Source of the DNA: Amyloporia xantha
Lineage: Eukaryota > Basidiomycota > Agaricomycetes > Polyporales > Adustoporiaceae
Length of the DNA stretch: 64,000 bases
Reading direction: 5' to 3'
NCBI GenBank assembly: GCA_036971615.1
Contig: JAYKKR010000026.1
Location: forward strand, 186,001-250,000
Shown in pieces: positions 45,896 through 59,060 of the stretch; position 1 is the first letter of the stretch; each line of letters begins with the position of its first letter. Both the position numbers and the translations under genes were made by a program. A model generated the notes under the pieces. That model was not told where the DNA came from. It did not search any database and saw only the letters and a program-made list of their open reading frames with translations.

Positions 45896-47567
45896 ATGTT
45901 GACCTCTCGTGCACTAGAGTGTGATGATGTTGTTCGTGAAATTATGTCTCATTTCCGTGTCCGCAACCGACTCGATCAACCGACGCTAGCTCGCCTGGCG
46001 AGAGTTTGCGCGTCGTTCCACGTACCTGCAGTCGAGATGCTTTGGGAAGAGCTCCCAGGTCTAGAGCCACTGATGAAGATGCTTCCCTCGCTGGATGTTG
46101 TTCGCGCACCCAACACGGTCTGTTATCACGAGTATGCCAAAGTTCCTCACTATGTGGCCAATTCCTGGGTAAGTTTGTTTTTGCTATAATACCATTCTAC
46201 ACTCAGCTTGAGTGTTGACACACGTTGAGGTTTTTCGACACCCCGTTAAACCAGACGAATGGACACGGTTCCAATTCTACGTGAGGCGCGTACGTGTCCT
46301 CCGGTTCAGCAGCGATGTGCCGTGGAAAGCTCGAGCTGAGCTGCTCAAGTCTTTGTTTGAATTGAATGCTGGCCCTCTTCTCCCGTCCTTACAAACCCTT
46401 CACTGGTCTCAATCAACACCCGATGACACGAGCGTACTCTCAATTATTTCGCCTTCTCTCCGACGTTTGGTCTTACACTTCACTGGCTGGTCGTATGTAG
46501 TGGAGCGTGGAACCTATGTTCATCGCGAAGTCAATCTTGGTCATCTACTGCAGGCCATTTGCTCAAGCGCTCCTTACCTAGAACGACTCTCGGTCCCCGG
46601 CATCGCTCATCAAGACTCTTTGAGGCCGATAGCAGAATGTCAAAATCTTGTTCAGCTCGCCGTGGAGGTAGCGGCACTCGACACACTGTTACTTGCTCCA
46701 AAGAACTTGGTCCTGCTAGAGGTATTGGTTCCGGCCAAAATATGCGATAGTACTCAGTTTGCGACTGTTGAATTCGCGAGTTTGCAATCACTCCGGATCC
46801 GTGCAGAGTATCCAAACATGGAGAACATCAAGCAAATTCTGTCTGTTGTCAGAGCTCCCTGTTTGGACACGCTGGCCATCTGGAATGAACACGGTGTTAT
46901 GTTCCAGCACTGGGTAAGCTGTCTGGAGGTAGTCTCGTCATGTTTTGGGCAATTCCTGTCTAAGATCATGCTACGCGGGAAGCCCACGAGACTTCGTGAA
47001 AGTTCACTATACCAAGCAATCGGGCCTCTCACCGATATGCACACGCTCAAGGAAATCAAACTCTTTTTTGAAGATTCTGTATTTCATTCATTTCTGTCCG
47101 AGGACGGCCAGCACCTGCTCAACGAGGCAGCCGTGTGGCCAGAACTGGCGTTGTTTGAGCTCAGGCAGCGGTCCGATAGCCGTGGACTGGCACCTGTGAT
47201 TCTCACTCAGATCGCACATCTCGCCCCGGCCCTCAAGACGCTTAGCCTGGACGATATCAGTCCCCAACTCTGGAAAACCGTAGAGTCCATATCTCCGATT
47301 ATGCCTCACCGACTTTCCGTGTTGAATCTGGGAAGGGGCTCTAGAAATTACATCAAATATCCTCATAAAATTGCCCGCTTCGTTGATGCTCTGTTCCCAG
47401 AGCTTGACCTGGCGGCAGCATTGGCACGGGAGTCCGCTTCATCCTCAAGGGCTTTTCCCATCGTCAGATGGAATAATGTCAGGTCAGAGTCCTGGCAAAG
47501 TGTACTGATTTTATTGGCCGTCTTTCGATGGGGCAGACGTCATGGACGGGGATTGACTCGTCGTTGA
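45896..47567 (+). CDS. F-box protein with LRR-like repeats
   Basis: Two exons, 45896-46168 and 46230-47567, give 536 residues. The N-terminus (ECDDVVREIMSHFRVRN, then LARLARVCASFHVPAVEMLWEEL) is a typical Agaricomycete F-box. The remainder contains irregular leucine-rich segments (LPSLQTLHW, SPSLRRLVLHF, APYLERLSVPG, FASLQSLRIRAEYP, LKTLSLDDI). Such proteins recruit substrates to SCF ubiquitin ligases and form one of the largest families in mushroom genomes. No substrate can be suggested. The splice TGG|GTAAGT to GAG|GTTTTT is phase 0. Confidence 0.75.
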
Positions 47568-49069
47568 TTGTGAGATGCATCACAAGCAATGTTGAGTCAG
47601 AAATTCATGCTCTCTTCCGTGGACCTCTATGTCTGAAATTTTGGATTCTAGCGAATCCCTGTATGCTGTTGGGTCACATACCTGATGTCATTCCAAGCTC
47701 TGGGGCAGTATTGTTTCAGAGACTCGTTGTGACGGGGACTTAGTCATGGACAAAGAACCGGGAAAGCACTTCTTACATGCTGCAGTTAGTCTTTTTTCCA
47801 CATATATCTTTTTCTCCGTCCATGCCTGGGACATGTCTATAAAAGCAGCTAGGTCTGTGTGGATTTGCTTCTTTCCGATGATTTCCAGCTCTCCTTGGCA
47901 TATTCCTTGTCTGTGGCGTTCCGTGAGCGAGAGTTTAATGACTGTGGCCACTTGCACGTTCATTCGCTACGTCGATGGCATGGAATCGTTGGCACAAGCG
48001 ACTCAGACATGACCTAAGGGGATGGCACCTCAGGCGACACAGTAGAAGGCAACGTGTATCTCCTGAACCTTTGTGAAGGTTGAGTCGGCTGTAGACTTGC
48101 CCTATGATTGGAAGGGTGAGATAAATACATCTGATATGAGCAAGCTGCCTACAATGCCCTTTGTATCATATGAACGCTATGCATGGAAGAGTGACTTCTC
48201 ACAAAAGTGACGCCGAAGAGAATACGCGTCTGCCCTCAGACATTGAAGGCAAGTATTAAAGTTTGGTTTACTCGTGGTACGCTTCCGCGCACGAATAATC
48301 CTCATTGCCCACAGGTAATATGATTGAGCACGAGCCCAATTGCAATGCTGCGGACCTCTTTGAGGATTGTGCCGATCTCGTGTAGAGTATTGATCGATCA
48401 TTGATTGAAGTCTGCAGATATTGGCACCAAGATGGCACGGTGTATTGCTGTAATTGACAGATCTAGAAGTTCGTTGCTGGGCAGAGGTGAACAAATTTCA
48501 AGGAGAACATGAGGCAATCATCCAGAGTCCATGACTGTGTCGAAAGCTAGTCGGCCAATGTGGCATTTCGACGGCGGCATGTGTGAGTACCTTCACCCCT
48601 CTTATGTTTTGCCTCGTAAAGGATGAAAGGTGGTAATAGTATAATGAGCACCTAAGAAATAGCTTCTTAACGGCTTCGGCGATGTGCACATCCCACAAGT
48701 GACCACACAGTCCTTATAGAAGCCTCCGACGATCGCAGCACCTTATTTGGCTTGCGGGACCATTCCTATTGTCGGAGGATGTTCCTTCGATACTCCTTTC
48801 TTCACATATGTCACGGCCTCACCCTGTATTGATGTTATGCACTGCAGAATCAAGACCGATAACTCTCACCGGAAATCATGTATCCTGTCACAAAGTGCGT
48901 TCTGAGCTCTAGAGGTTGGAAGACATACGGCTGGTTCATTCCAGTTCGCTACCGTACATCATTGAGCAATTCACATACTGACACATATGAATTTGGAGGA
49001 ACAGTTCTCGCACATATATAAGAACATCCTATATCACTGCAGAGACCCCATCCGTTGCATTCCTTCTCC
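47568..49069. other. 1.5-kb region without a supported gene
   Basis: Only short frames occur (for example 47746-48012 and 48494-48177 minus), with no splice partners or family features. A TATATAAG at 49015-49022 lies about 50 bp upstream of the next start and is its likely TATA box. Confidence 0.45.
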
Positions 49070-49881
49070 ATGTTTTATTCTGCATTCCTGGCGATTATAT
49101 TTTTCTCCCTGATCTCTTGCGCTGCGAGTGCGCAAGGGCCCTGGCCGACACTTGCCGATGTGCAAAAGGCGTTCTATAGCGTGAACGTATGCTCGTTTCT
49201 GACTGTACTCGAGCTTTGGACTGAAGCAATGCAGATTCCTCAAGACTTGAACATCACCTTCAGTCCGAGCATTCTCTTGGACGCAATCTTCCCGCAAACG
49301 TCATCTCCCCTACCGGTGGTTTTGTCGTTGCCTGGCATGAACTTGTCTGTTCCTAGTGAGTTGTGCAGCACAAGCCCTCACCCTTTTATAATCTGTCTGA
49401 GCTTAATATATGGAAGCGGTTGCGCTGGAGCCTGAATTCTCTCTCATCGGCTCGGATATTGCATCTGAATATGTCATCATGATGCTCGACCTGGATATAC
49501 CAACGCCGTCAAACCCCTACCTTGCACCCTACCGGCATTTCATGGGTGGGAATTACGTCCCTGTGACACCGCCCCAGTTAGACGCACTTCTCGTGGCTAA
49601 TTATACGATTCCCGTGTCGAGTTGGGTATCGCCCGCGCCGGAAAGTGTCGCTCCTCACCGGTAATTGTGTTGTCAAGTTTGGGCATAAGCGTTCAGCCTG
49701 ACGACCCCATCCTCTCCGCCTCAGATATGTTTTCTTGGTGTACAAACAAACGCCCCAGTTTGCCACTCAATCGTTGGTGACTTCAAACACATCTCGCGAA
49801 AACTGGGATTTGAGCGGATTTGCGCAAGTAGTAGGGCTGAACGAACCTATCGGGGGATCATTCATGTTAGTGGGGGCTTGA
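49070..49881 (+). CDS. Secreted PEBP-like protein
   Basis: Four exons, 49070-49186, 49235-49355, 49417-49660 and 49725-49881, give 212 residues. The signal peptide is MFYSAFLAIIFFSLISCAAS with likely cleavage after ASA. The body has features of the phosphatidylethanolamine-binding family: NITFSPSILLDAIFP, EPEFSLIGSD, a ligand-site-like MMLDLDIPTP and the strand RYVFLVYKQTPQF. Secreted fungal members resemble carboxypeptidase Y inhibitors; the ligand here is unknown. The first intron (48 bp) is in frame, so retention would add 16 residues. NxT/S sequons (NIT, NLS, NYT, NTS) support secretion. The promoter has a TATA box at 49015. Confidence 0.75.
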
Positions 49882-50629
49882 TAAACCGTAGGCAGGCACA
49901 GATATGTGGTGGTAAGCTCTATTGAATAGGTCTGCGTTTGTCGTCGTCAATTGTTTGTTAGCGAGTATTTATGTTCTATGCCATACCTTCTACACAACGA
50001 ACCTTCTGAACGCTTTTATGTTTTTCTCCGTCATGAGGTTTCGGGATAGGGAAGAGTACTCATTCATCTCGTCATGTTGGATAGACGGGTCAGTGCCATC
50101 ACAGAGAGAAACCTGATCCCAGTACACCTAGCCCTCCTACGAGGAAATGCCATCCTTCGAAAATATGACAAGTTAAGCTTACTGGTACCATCATGCGGCT
50201 GCTCATCCCAAATGACCTGTCATTTGGTTATCAATTCATGTACGGTGTGTGGTGCTGACAAATCAGCTCCACCCATTGGAACCTAAACGTTTATCCGATC
50301 ATGTGCCTACTCTCCATTCCGTATTGCAGGTGTTGCTGGAGGGTCCACATAATTTATTGCAGGTTTATTTTGTTATATTGGGCTTCAGTCAGTGTGCTGT
50401 TGACTTGCGTACGCGTATTTTTTTCTTGTCTTTCGCATTTTAGTTTATCGCGTGAGAGACAGTATTGCACATTAATCACGTGGATTGCAATCAAGCTCAC
50501 GTGCAATCTCACGTGCAAGACGCGTCGCGAGCGAGCCTTTGAGCTTCTGCTTGGACTCGTCGCTTCGTGGTCTTGGACTCGTCTACCACTCTCGAGATTC
50601 GCCTCAGGTTGCCTAAGTACTTCACTCCC
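49882..50629. other. AT-rich spacer with a CACGTG cluster
   Basis: No gene is seen. CACGTG or its flanks occur three times within about 40 bp at 50479-50517, upstream of the SAP-domain relic. Confidence 0.45.
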
Positions 50630-50998
50630 ATGGCTGAGAACTCTACAATTGCATCATTTTTCTTTGTGGATCACTCTAAGCTAATTGTATCTCAGCTAAA
50701 GGCTCTGTGCAAGGAGCATAAAATTATGTGATATTCTAAGCCTGGTAAAAATGCTCTCATTGATAAATTTTCACCTGTGGAAAGCTTCGCAAGTCTTGAT
50801 GACCATGCAGCTCTGGAGTCCTTGGCATGGTGGGGCTCCTGCATGAAGTGTAGACAGTACAATCCTTGGCGCTCTCTCGACGACTCAGACTCAGTCGTGC
50901 AATATTGTTTCCAAAGAGTCATCTGTGCTTACATCACCTGGATCTGTGTGATGTGCGTGTTTGTCGATGATGATGAGGAAGATTACAACGAGCAGTAG
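50630..50998 (+). pseudogene. SAP-domain protein relic
   Basis: From ATG 50630 the frame reads KLIVSQLKALCKEHKI, then a TGA at 50729-50731, and continues in the same frame YSKPGKNALIDKF to 50998. LKALCKEHxIxxYSKxGKxxLIxK is the core of a SAP DNA-binding motif. The in-frame stop splits the motif, and the rest (CVFVDDDEEDYNEQ) has no domain. SAP motifs occur in DNA-binding and mobile-element proteins in Agaricomycetes, so this may be a degraded transposon gene. Read-through or a missed short intron is less likely. Confidence 0.55.
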
Positions 50999-51677
50999 AC
51001 CTCAGACTACTCTCACCTGTACTTCCATCTCACCTCCTCGTTGCAATGATCTAACAATGGGCAGTACTGAGTAGACCTTGGGATACTCTCGCCAGTACTT
51101 TCTTCTCACCTACTTTTTTGGTCTCCATTTATTGTCTGCAAGGGCACCACCCTATGTAGACAGTAGGTACAGGATTGTCTACGAAGTATCTGTAGAATTA
51201 TCATGGCGAACTCACCTACTTATTACAATCCAATCCTATTCATAGAGAACACTGCTAGGGTTGCTTCCTCATGTGAGCACTGTCAGAGTGTGTTCATGCT
51301 CGTAGGTCATTTGGTAACGGGCGTGCGGAGCATCGCCATCTCTGCACAAGTGCTAGTGAGGCATTAGAGGTAGAATACACTTACCAGACACACGTTTGGT
51401 TCAGAACAACCTCGAGTCTCCTCGAGTCGGTGGCGTTTGGCGGTCACGTGGGTCACGATCGGAAACTTGAATTTCCAATACATTATTGCAGCAATTGAGT
51501 GTAGCTTGAGCAAAACTTTGAGAGTGAATTCTGGAGACTTGGCCAGCGACTCTTACCTCGAGGCTCAATCCTGACCAGCAGCTGAAGTGCGAACATTCTG
51601 CTCCCATTCTTCAGTGCTTTCGTGTTTATTCCAGTCTCAACCTCACCTCTGTTCGAAGATTGCTCTGAACTTTCTGC
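50999..51677. other. Spacer upstream of URB1
   Basis: This 679-bp stretch has two related segments (AGTAGACCT...TACTCTC.CC.GTACTT) at about 50994-51025 and 51070-51101, a weak direct repeat. No gene is seen. Confidence 0.4.
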
Positions 51678-54600
51678 ATGCCGGCTCGCGAGTTACTTAC
51701 CAAGAGTCGGAATAAAGAGTCATCTGCGAAGCCGAATCGCAGGTTCACCAATCCAGTAGACATAAAGCGTAGCCTTGCGGTACAAGATGAAGCTAGCCTT
51801 CTTGAAGGTACGTCTAGTTCGAGTACGCGTCGGCATGAATTCCATGATTGCTCTCTCTAGCTCTAACGACATTGCGCAACCAATTCACGGTGAAGTATGA
51901 TGAGTCTCCTATTTCTCCCTCGGACGAGCGCCTTTTACTGGTGAGGACTTGGTTGGAGACCTCACCTGGTGCCCAGGACGTATTCACGATATGGGAAGCG
52001 GCCACTATGGTGAGCATATTCGCCTACTTTCTCTCCTCACACAATTGTTCCTGACAGCGATATAGCGGCAGATGTCTCTTTTGTCGATGGTGGTCAGCGT
52101 GCTTTCTTCAATTCTAAACCTGCTCTCTTCGCATTTCATGTACCAATCGCTCGCCCAACCTATCATCAAAACACTTTTCTCTCCGGAATGGTTACATCGC
52201 CTGGGCTCGTATCTGGGAGGCTCCCATACAGAGCTAGTATTGGTGACATTAAAATTATTTAATAGTCTTTCTGCCTTTGCTAGTGGGAGAGAACGGAAAG
52301 CTGTGTTTGAAGTGTTTCCTTGGGAAACGAAGGTCAGTTTGGGGAGATACTACTTCTTACTTCCTCTAAGTTGAGCCTTGAAAATCCAGTCGCTACCCAA
52401 GCTTCTACACATGAGACGCAAGAACAAGCCCGACACGGATCTTGATATTCTGGCTCGCCCAGGTTCGTGACTGACCTCTCACATAATGGTCGAGATATTG
52501 ACGTGCTTCGCCAACATAGATATTCGTACCCTGTTTATAACATTCCTTCTCTCATTTGTGGACGATACCACCTCGAGCGCTATCAAGACAGCATTCCTGG
52601 AACAACGTCGTGATCTGTTCTCGTCACTGTTCAGAGGGTTATGGCAGGACCACTATTCACTCGTTCGAAAAGTTTTGGAGATTTGCTGGACAGGAATTTG
52701 GTCAGACCAAAAGATCAGACGAACCTTGAAGATAGGTCTGTTTAACGAGTCCATACTCTCACAGGTGCGTTTTAGTCGTGACTAGTTCCATTCTTCTATC
52801 GACAAATGATTTGTAGCTTGTCAGGCTATATGAGCGTAGCTCCACAGAAGATGGAGAGCTCGAACATATACCAGCCGACGTTGTGCATCACTTCCTATTG
52901 GCAATCTGCACACGTCCTGGAGTCGGTGTCTGCTTCAAAGACAAGGGCTGGTATCCTCGAGATCTCGACGCTGAGGAAAAAGTAATGGACGATGAGGCGG
53001 AAATTCCGAATGAGAGTGCGAGCCGGAGAAGTGGGAGAATCTATAACAAAATCCTCGCCAACGTGTTGAAAACGCTGAAAGTCAATGAAGATCCCCGTCA
53101 GCAGGAGCTTGCGCTGAAAATCCTACGTGCTTGTCCAGAACTTGCTGCAGGGTGAGTATTCATGCCGGGAGCATACCTGATATATTCCTGACAATACATA
53201 GTTATTGGCCTTCTGCTGGCTTAGCCCTGGAGCCCCGGAATTCCTCAAAATGGATCGCGAATATTTCTTTCTTCGGCTCTGTCGTCTCTATGCCTGTTCC
53301 GCATTCGACCTTCATACTACCGAACAGCCATGGTCAGCGTCTGTACCAGCCTGTACCCCCTCCATTAAATACCGTTCTCGAAAACATCATGCCCTCGGCG
53401 AATATCAAGAACCATCTATCACGCGGTCTGCAGTCTCCGTCAGCTCTTGTCCAGCATTGCAGTGCCCTGGCACTGATAAAGTGCTTTGTGAAGTATGGGG
53501 CTGTTCAAGATGCATTCAAGACTGTGGTGAAGGCATTGGAGGAGGATGAGGAGGGACAGTGGCACAGGCGACGCAACGAAGTGGAAAGAGAAATCCGCAG
53601 GAGGGTCCCCGACTTCCAAGTGATAGTTGGATTCTCACAAAAGCTCATGGACACGGGGAATGCGCAGCGACGTGTCGATGCTGATGTTACTCTGTCTGAC
53701 GTAGGAGTGCTTGATGTCAAAGGGCCCTCCCCGAATCCTACCAAGTACGCTTTGCTCGCGGAATGTGCTCAGAGATTGTTATGGTTGTATCAGCGCTGGT
53801 TACCCTTTCTCGTCGCGGAGGCGCGATTTGACGTGGGCAAGCTTCTTGCAGGAGTCCAAGATGCTATCGCGGGTGCTGAATCCGAGTCGACGCCCCCGAT
53901 CGCGCTAGCAGGGCTACACATCCTTCGCCAGCTTCATGTACTGCGATTGCTCAGCGAAAGCGAACAATTCACTTGGTATGGTAAAACAGGTAGAGTCGCT
54001 TCTAGTTTTAGTTTGACCACGGTGTTCATTGAAAACCTGACAGGAGGTTCGCACAGCAATCTCTATATTCTTATGAAGGCCTATGCCCGTAGTGGCAGTC
54101 AGCCGATCCGGGCTTCGATCGCACATCTCCTGCGGAGTGCGTTGTCCAAGGGATTGCTCTTCCAGCATGACCCTGACGAAATAGCCTTGTGGCTGGAGTC
54201 CCTTCCGACCTCTATCCGTTCGGCGAATACCAAAGCTCCCGATGGTGCTCCGTTGACGGACGAAGGCGAAAGCGTCATCTTATTCCTCGATGACTGTGCC
54301 CAACGATGCATCAAGGCGACTTATCGCTACCTGGAGGACCTGCAATCCTTGGTTCATGAAGGACGTGCAAGCGACGATCACTCAACTACTGGAGTCCCTT
54401 TCGTCATGGGACAATCAGACGTCCTTCCTAGTCCGTTACTCATGACAGTGCTGGAACAATTCGGCGCGAAGCTCAAGGCCAAACTGTTTCTGCCCTCAGC
54501 GGCATTAGCCGTGCTGACGTATAAGCGGAAACTTATGTCAAGGTTATCTGGCAAAATGCATGATCTAGGTATCCTGAGGGCCATAGCAGAGAGAGTTTGC

Positions 54601-57600
54601 AGTATGGTTCAACCTCTACAGCTATACCCTCAGCATCCGTGTATGACTGCTGCCATTCTACGCGAATCCAGTCATCTAAAAGAGAGTATCAAGTACACTC
54701 TCCGTCCCGGCCTGGAGCTTGCTGGGGAACGCAGTCCAGCCGTGGAAGAATTCCTTACACAAGTGGACCACATGCCAGTTCGTAAGTGGCACTCGTGATT
54801 CATAAGCCAAAAGCGAATATAATTGAATAATCTTCATCCCATAGCTTCCACTACTGCTGATAGACGGAAATGCGCAAGCGAGCTCGTCGACTGGTTCCGT
54901 TTGATTGACCACTCTGTGACGGTACCCCAAGTCAGGCAGCTAGCTTCTCTCATCGAACGATTCGATCTAGGCGTTCTCGGAGACTTTTTTGATTATCTGA
55001 GGCCTGATCAACATTCGCTGTGGAGCTGTATCGACATCGCACACTATTGCGAGTTCGGGTAAGTTGGGTCTACAATATTCACAACACGATCTGAATACCA
55101 GTGCTCTATAGCTTCGGATTTGAAAGACTTTTTATTCATTGCAGTCTCGATAGACTAGAGGATAATGATTGTCGCCGTATTTTGGTGGAAAGCCTCACAT
55201 CGAAGACGACGGAGCTCGTTGATTTTAGAAGGGCTTTCATGCTCATTCAACACCGTTTAGCTTTGCGTTCCGACGATGGCTCCCTTGGCGCGCTACTATC
55301 CCTGTTGGCAGATATTGTTTCTAAAGGCCATAAGAACATGCATTGTCCACAATTCTCCGATCTGATCAATACCATTGTCCAATTCGACGTTATAAAAGAC
55401 CTCAGCAACAGATCTTTGTCACTAGCTGTTCGACGAGGTATGCTGTCTTGCTTGTTGATGTTTCAAGTTATTGACGTGTGAATTGTAGGCTTGCAACATT
55501 TATTGACGGCGTCCCTGCGTTCTTGCGGGGATGAGGGGAAAGAAATCATAAGGCAATTCAGTAGCCGGTGGTCATTTATGATCAGCGACTCTTTATTAGA
55601 TATGACGGACGACCAGGTGCGTGGGGAGTAAACATTAACGTTCGGCCACTCATCTACTGTTTCCTTCCAGAGAGCAACAGCGACTTTATGGATTGAATTC
55701 ATGCCTTTCGCCGATCTGCTCGTACCATTGGATCAGTTTTTGACCGGCACGATTCACACAGGTGCTCAATCAAACAATGTCATTGTTGAAGGGCTACTCC
55801 GTGCTATTGATCCTTTTGTGCTGCAGAACCAGCGAGTCTTGAAGGCCCGTGTGCCGGGCCTGCTAAAACTCCGTTCCTCGCTTGTGCATCCACAGCTACT
55901 CGACTCCATTCTTGCAAGAATCATGCATGGAAATCTGCCTCTATGTCATGATGGCTTTCCAATCTCGCAAGGTGACGACGCCGGACTACTTGGGCTCATC
56001 GCCCAAGCACAGAGACAATGGGCACAACAGTTTCATGCTCATGAAGATGTCGACGTCGCCGGTTTCTTGACAATGCATGATTGGTCAGAGTCTATCGTGG
56101 ATGTTGTGGTCGCCATGCTATACACAAAATCATCCGCGCGGTCATTAGTCATTTCATGGCTCAGAACCAATTCACCTGCCCCTTGCGCGACGGAACAGCT
56201 GGCCAGGATTATTTTTTCGCTACTTGACTCGGGTCGACTGCAGGACGCACCAGAAGAACGAGGCAACGAATACCTAGTACCACACTTCAACAGACTAGTT
56301 CGATTCATCATAGCGGGCAAGAATTCGGGGGACTTGGCACCAGTTCTCTGCGCCAACTGCGTGTGCTTAATGACTCAACAGCTGGCGTCAATCAGACCAC
56401 ATTTTCTTTCCTTATTGCAGGAGGAGTGCAAAACATTGACCCCTGATCAAGTCTCTCCGTATTTGTTGGCAATTATCAGGCGGCTTGCTAATTCCATACC
56501 TGTGGAGAGCGCTCTGCTTGTTAATACAATTGTGGACCAAGGGCTACGGTGGGCAGTCCAGCAATTCTCTGGCCCTGATGAAGGGACAGAGGGGCGAACC
56601 GAGATAATCAAGGAACTCTGTAAGTGAAATCTCCTCGATTTCTGAATTGAATCAACGCCTCATGAAATGGTCATGTACAGCTGCTATCCTGCGGCTCGCA
56701 CCTTCTGTCAAGACCCATGTCGCTGAGCCTATCTTCACAGTTTTGATCCAGAACTGGCTGTCCGACATTAATGCTCTTCAATTCATGCAGATTTTGATGC
56801 AGGTGACACCAATGAAGGTTTGTTGAGTACGGCTTCAAAATTTGGATATTACTGACATCGCTAGCAGCCTGCTACGGTTAACAAATATCTGCAAAGTATC
56901 ATACAACATCCTCAGCTATCTGCGGTAGGCCCTTCAGCTCTCCAGGACCCGTTATGCCGAGACAGCATCATACATGTGCTTCACACCCTCTTTCATCTTC
57001 ATCCAACCAATACCTGCCAGCCTACACATGTCGAACCACTGCTCCGGGTATACAGAGGGACGATCTCTCTGTCGGATCGTAGACTGCTTAGTATCTTCCA
57101 GCTTTTCGAGTCAACTCGAAAGACATCGATCGCAAGTTTATTTGCGCGATGGTCGTCGTCACCGGATACCTTTTCCAGCAATGCACTTGAAGCTGTCCAA
57201 AGCCTCGATCCAAACCTCCTCTTCAAGACATGTCTCTCTTTTCCTGATTGGCGAACAGTCGTGGAAGACGTGGAAGACGAGCATCCCGACCTCAAGGATT
57301 ATTCCCTGTATGATCCCATCTTTGTGATTTCGCTCTTCGTGCAAATGTTGCACGAAGGTCCACCTACTGCAGGACCTGGCTGGGTACAGCTCTTTAGGAC
57401 AAATATCGTGAGCCTGCTTGTTAGAGCTTGCTCCGCAAAGCATGATCAGATACGGGAGCATAGCCTCGCCCAGATCGCAGCCTTGTATAAGTGCCTTCAG
57501 GTGAGCATTATGAATGCTGCACGGATACTCGGCTCATGCGACGAATTTACCAGGATGCAGATATGCAAGAACAGCCCGAAGTGATGCGTCTACTCAGTTT

Positions 57601-58777
57601 GTTGAAAGATGCGCTCCCTGCAGTCATCAACAACAATCCACCCCGCCTGCCAGCGTATATGTCTCTTTTAATTGCCCATGCTCTTCGCGGAATTTTCTAT
57701 CCTGCCAACTTCATCTACCCGATCACCGCGAGGTTCCTGCTGCAACGTCCCGAACTAGACGTTCGCGATGTACCTATGCTGTTTGGAATGCTATACAGCT
57801 CGTCGGAGCAGTGGAAGAAGGAAAGGGGATGGATTATACGGTTCCTTGCTGATGGCATGGCCAGTTCAGATGAATGGAGGATTCTGAAAAGACGACACAC
57901 ATGGGACTTGTTAGCGAGTCTGCTTCAGAGTGAGGCCGAGGACAGAAGCTTGAGGCGTGGCGTACTCGAGGTCCGTAGCGTTATTTACCTCAGTGCACAA
58001 GGTGTTAACGTGTGAGACTGCATTTTGCTAGGTCCTCGCCAATGTCACTTGCAATGCGCACGCAACGTCTTCTCTCGTCCTCAAATCATCTCTTTTGTCA
58101 TGGATCGAGTTGCAATTACGGGATGTTCAAGAGGACGACGGCATAGCTTGGACTAAAATTCTCGCGAACATCATAACAGTGGCAGACTGTGCAAGGTGGG
58201 AGAGGGCCACAAGTGGTGAATGGCGCTTCATCTTAAGTAGATGTATCTTAAGAATCCTCGATAGCTCTGGTAAGCTTAACATTCGGGCTATAACCGGTAA
58301 TCCTACATGCCCTATAACTAACGTTTCTATTACAAAGCATGCAACATTAACGTCTTTTGCAATATTGCGCCGATTGTGCTACAATTGAGTACACTCCCAG
58401 GAGCCCCTATCCGGAATACCAACCGCTTGCTCGCGGGTTGTTTTATTTGGCTCAAGAACCTGGAAGATCGCGTCACTTTACCGACATCGAGCGAGTTCCC
58501 GAGACTGCTTCAGATAAGCTCGAATATCCGCAGACGGTCATCGCCATTTTCTGCGAACGCTCTCTTCGAATCTCCTCTTACTGATCCTCTTAAAGAATGG
58601 GGAGCATGTGTAGAGGCCTTGTGGCGAGTCACAATGGTGCAAACTGAAAAATGCTTGGAGTGGGACGAGTTGACAGCCAGGCTACTGATTTGGAGGGGAA
58701 TTGTCGGTGAGGAAGGAAGTGAAGTGGGAGAATGGGCAAGAAAGGAAGTAGTTGCCAATTTACGGACAACGGAGTGA
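51678..58777 (+). CDS. URB1: URB1/NPA1, 60S pre-ribosome assembly factor
   Basis: Sixteen exons join in frame to about 2086 residues, comparable to fungal Urb1/Npa1. The protein is a nucleolar helical scaffold in the earliest 60S pre-ribosomal particles. Exon starts: 51678, 51861, 52066, 52390, 52520, 52817, 53202, 54845, 55112,55489, 55671, 56681, 56868, 57554, 58032 and 58338. The N-terminal Npa1 domain covers about residues 40-400 (LTTLRNQFTVKYDESP, SYLGGSHTELVLVTLKLFNSL, DGELEHIPADVVHHFLLAIC). The middle has HLSRGLQSPSALVQHCSAL and LALIKCFVKYG. The C-terminal domain has RLPAYMSLLIAHALRGIFYP, FLLQRPELDVRDVPMLFGM and RFLADGMASSDEWRILKRRH. All splices are GT-AG. This is the longest gene in the window. 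Confidence 0.9.
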
Positions 58778-59060
58778 AGGACTCGTCAGTTTGTTGTACC
58801 GAACAAAATAGATCGTGGACATCGCAGCAAAATGGCGCGGATGAGACTCGCTCAGCGAGTTACTATACAATAAATTGGTGCAATAGATCCGAAAGACACA
58901 CCGATAGCTGAATCCTACATCCATACAGACGAATCAGAGCGACGCAAAACTAGTAGAAGGTAGAGTGTCGAAAAATATGCAAGTCGAGTCCAAACATAGA
59001 TCAAACCACCAACCGGCTATCCTCAACCAGAGTCGACTAAACAGACCGTCATCATGTCGT

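Noticed and set aside
47746..48012. 88-codon ORF with a hydrophobic N-terminus
   Set aside because: It is isolated, has no splice partners or family pattern, and lies in an AT-rich spacer.
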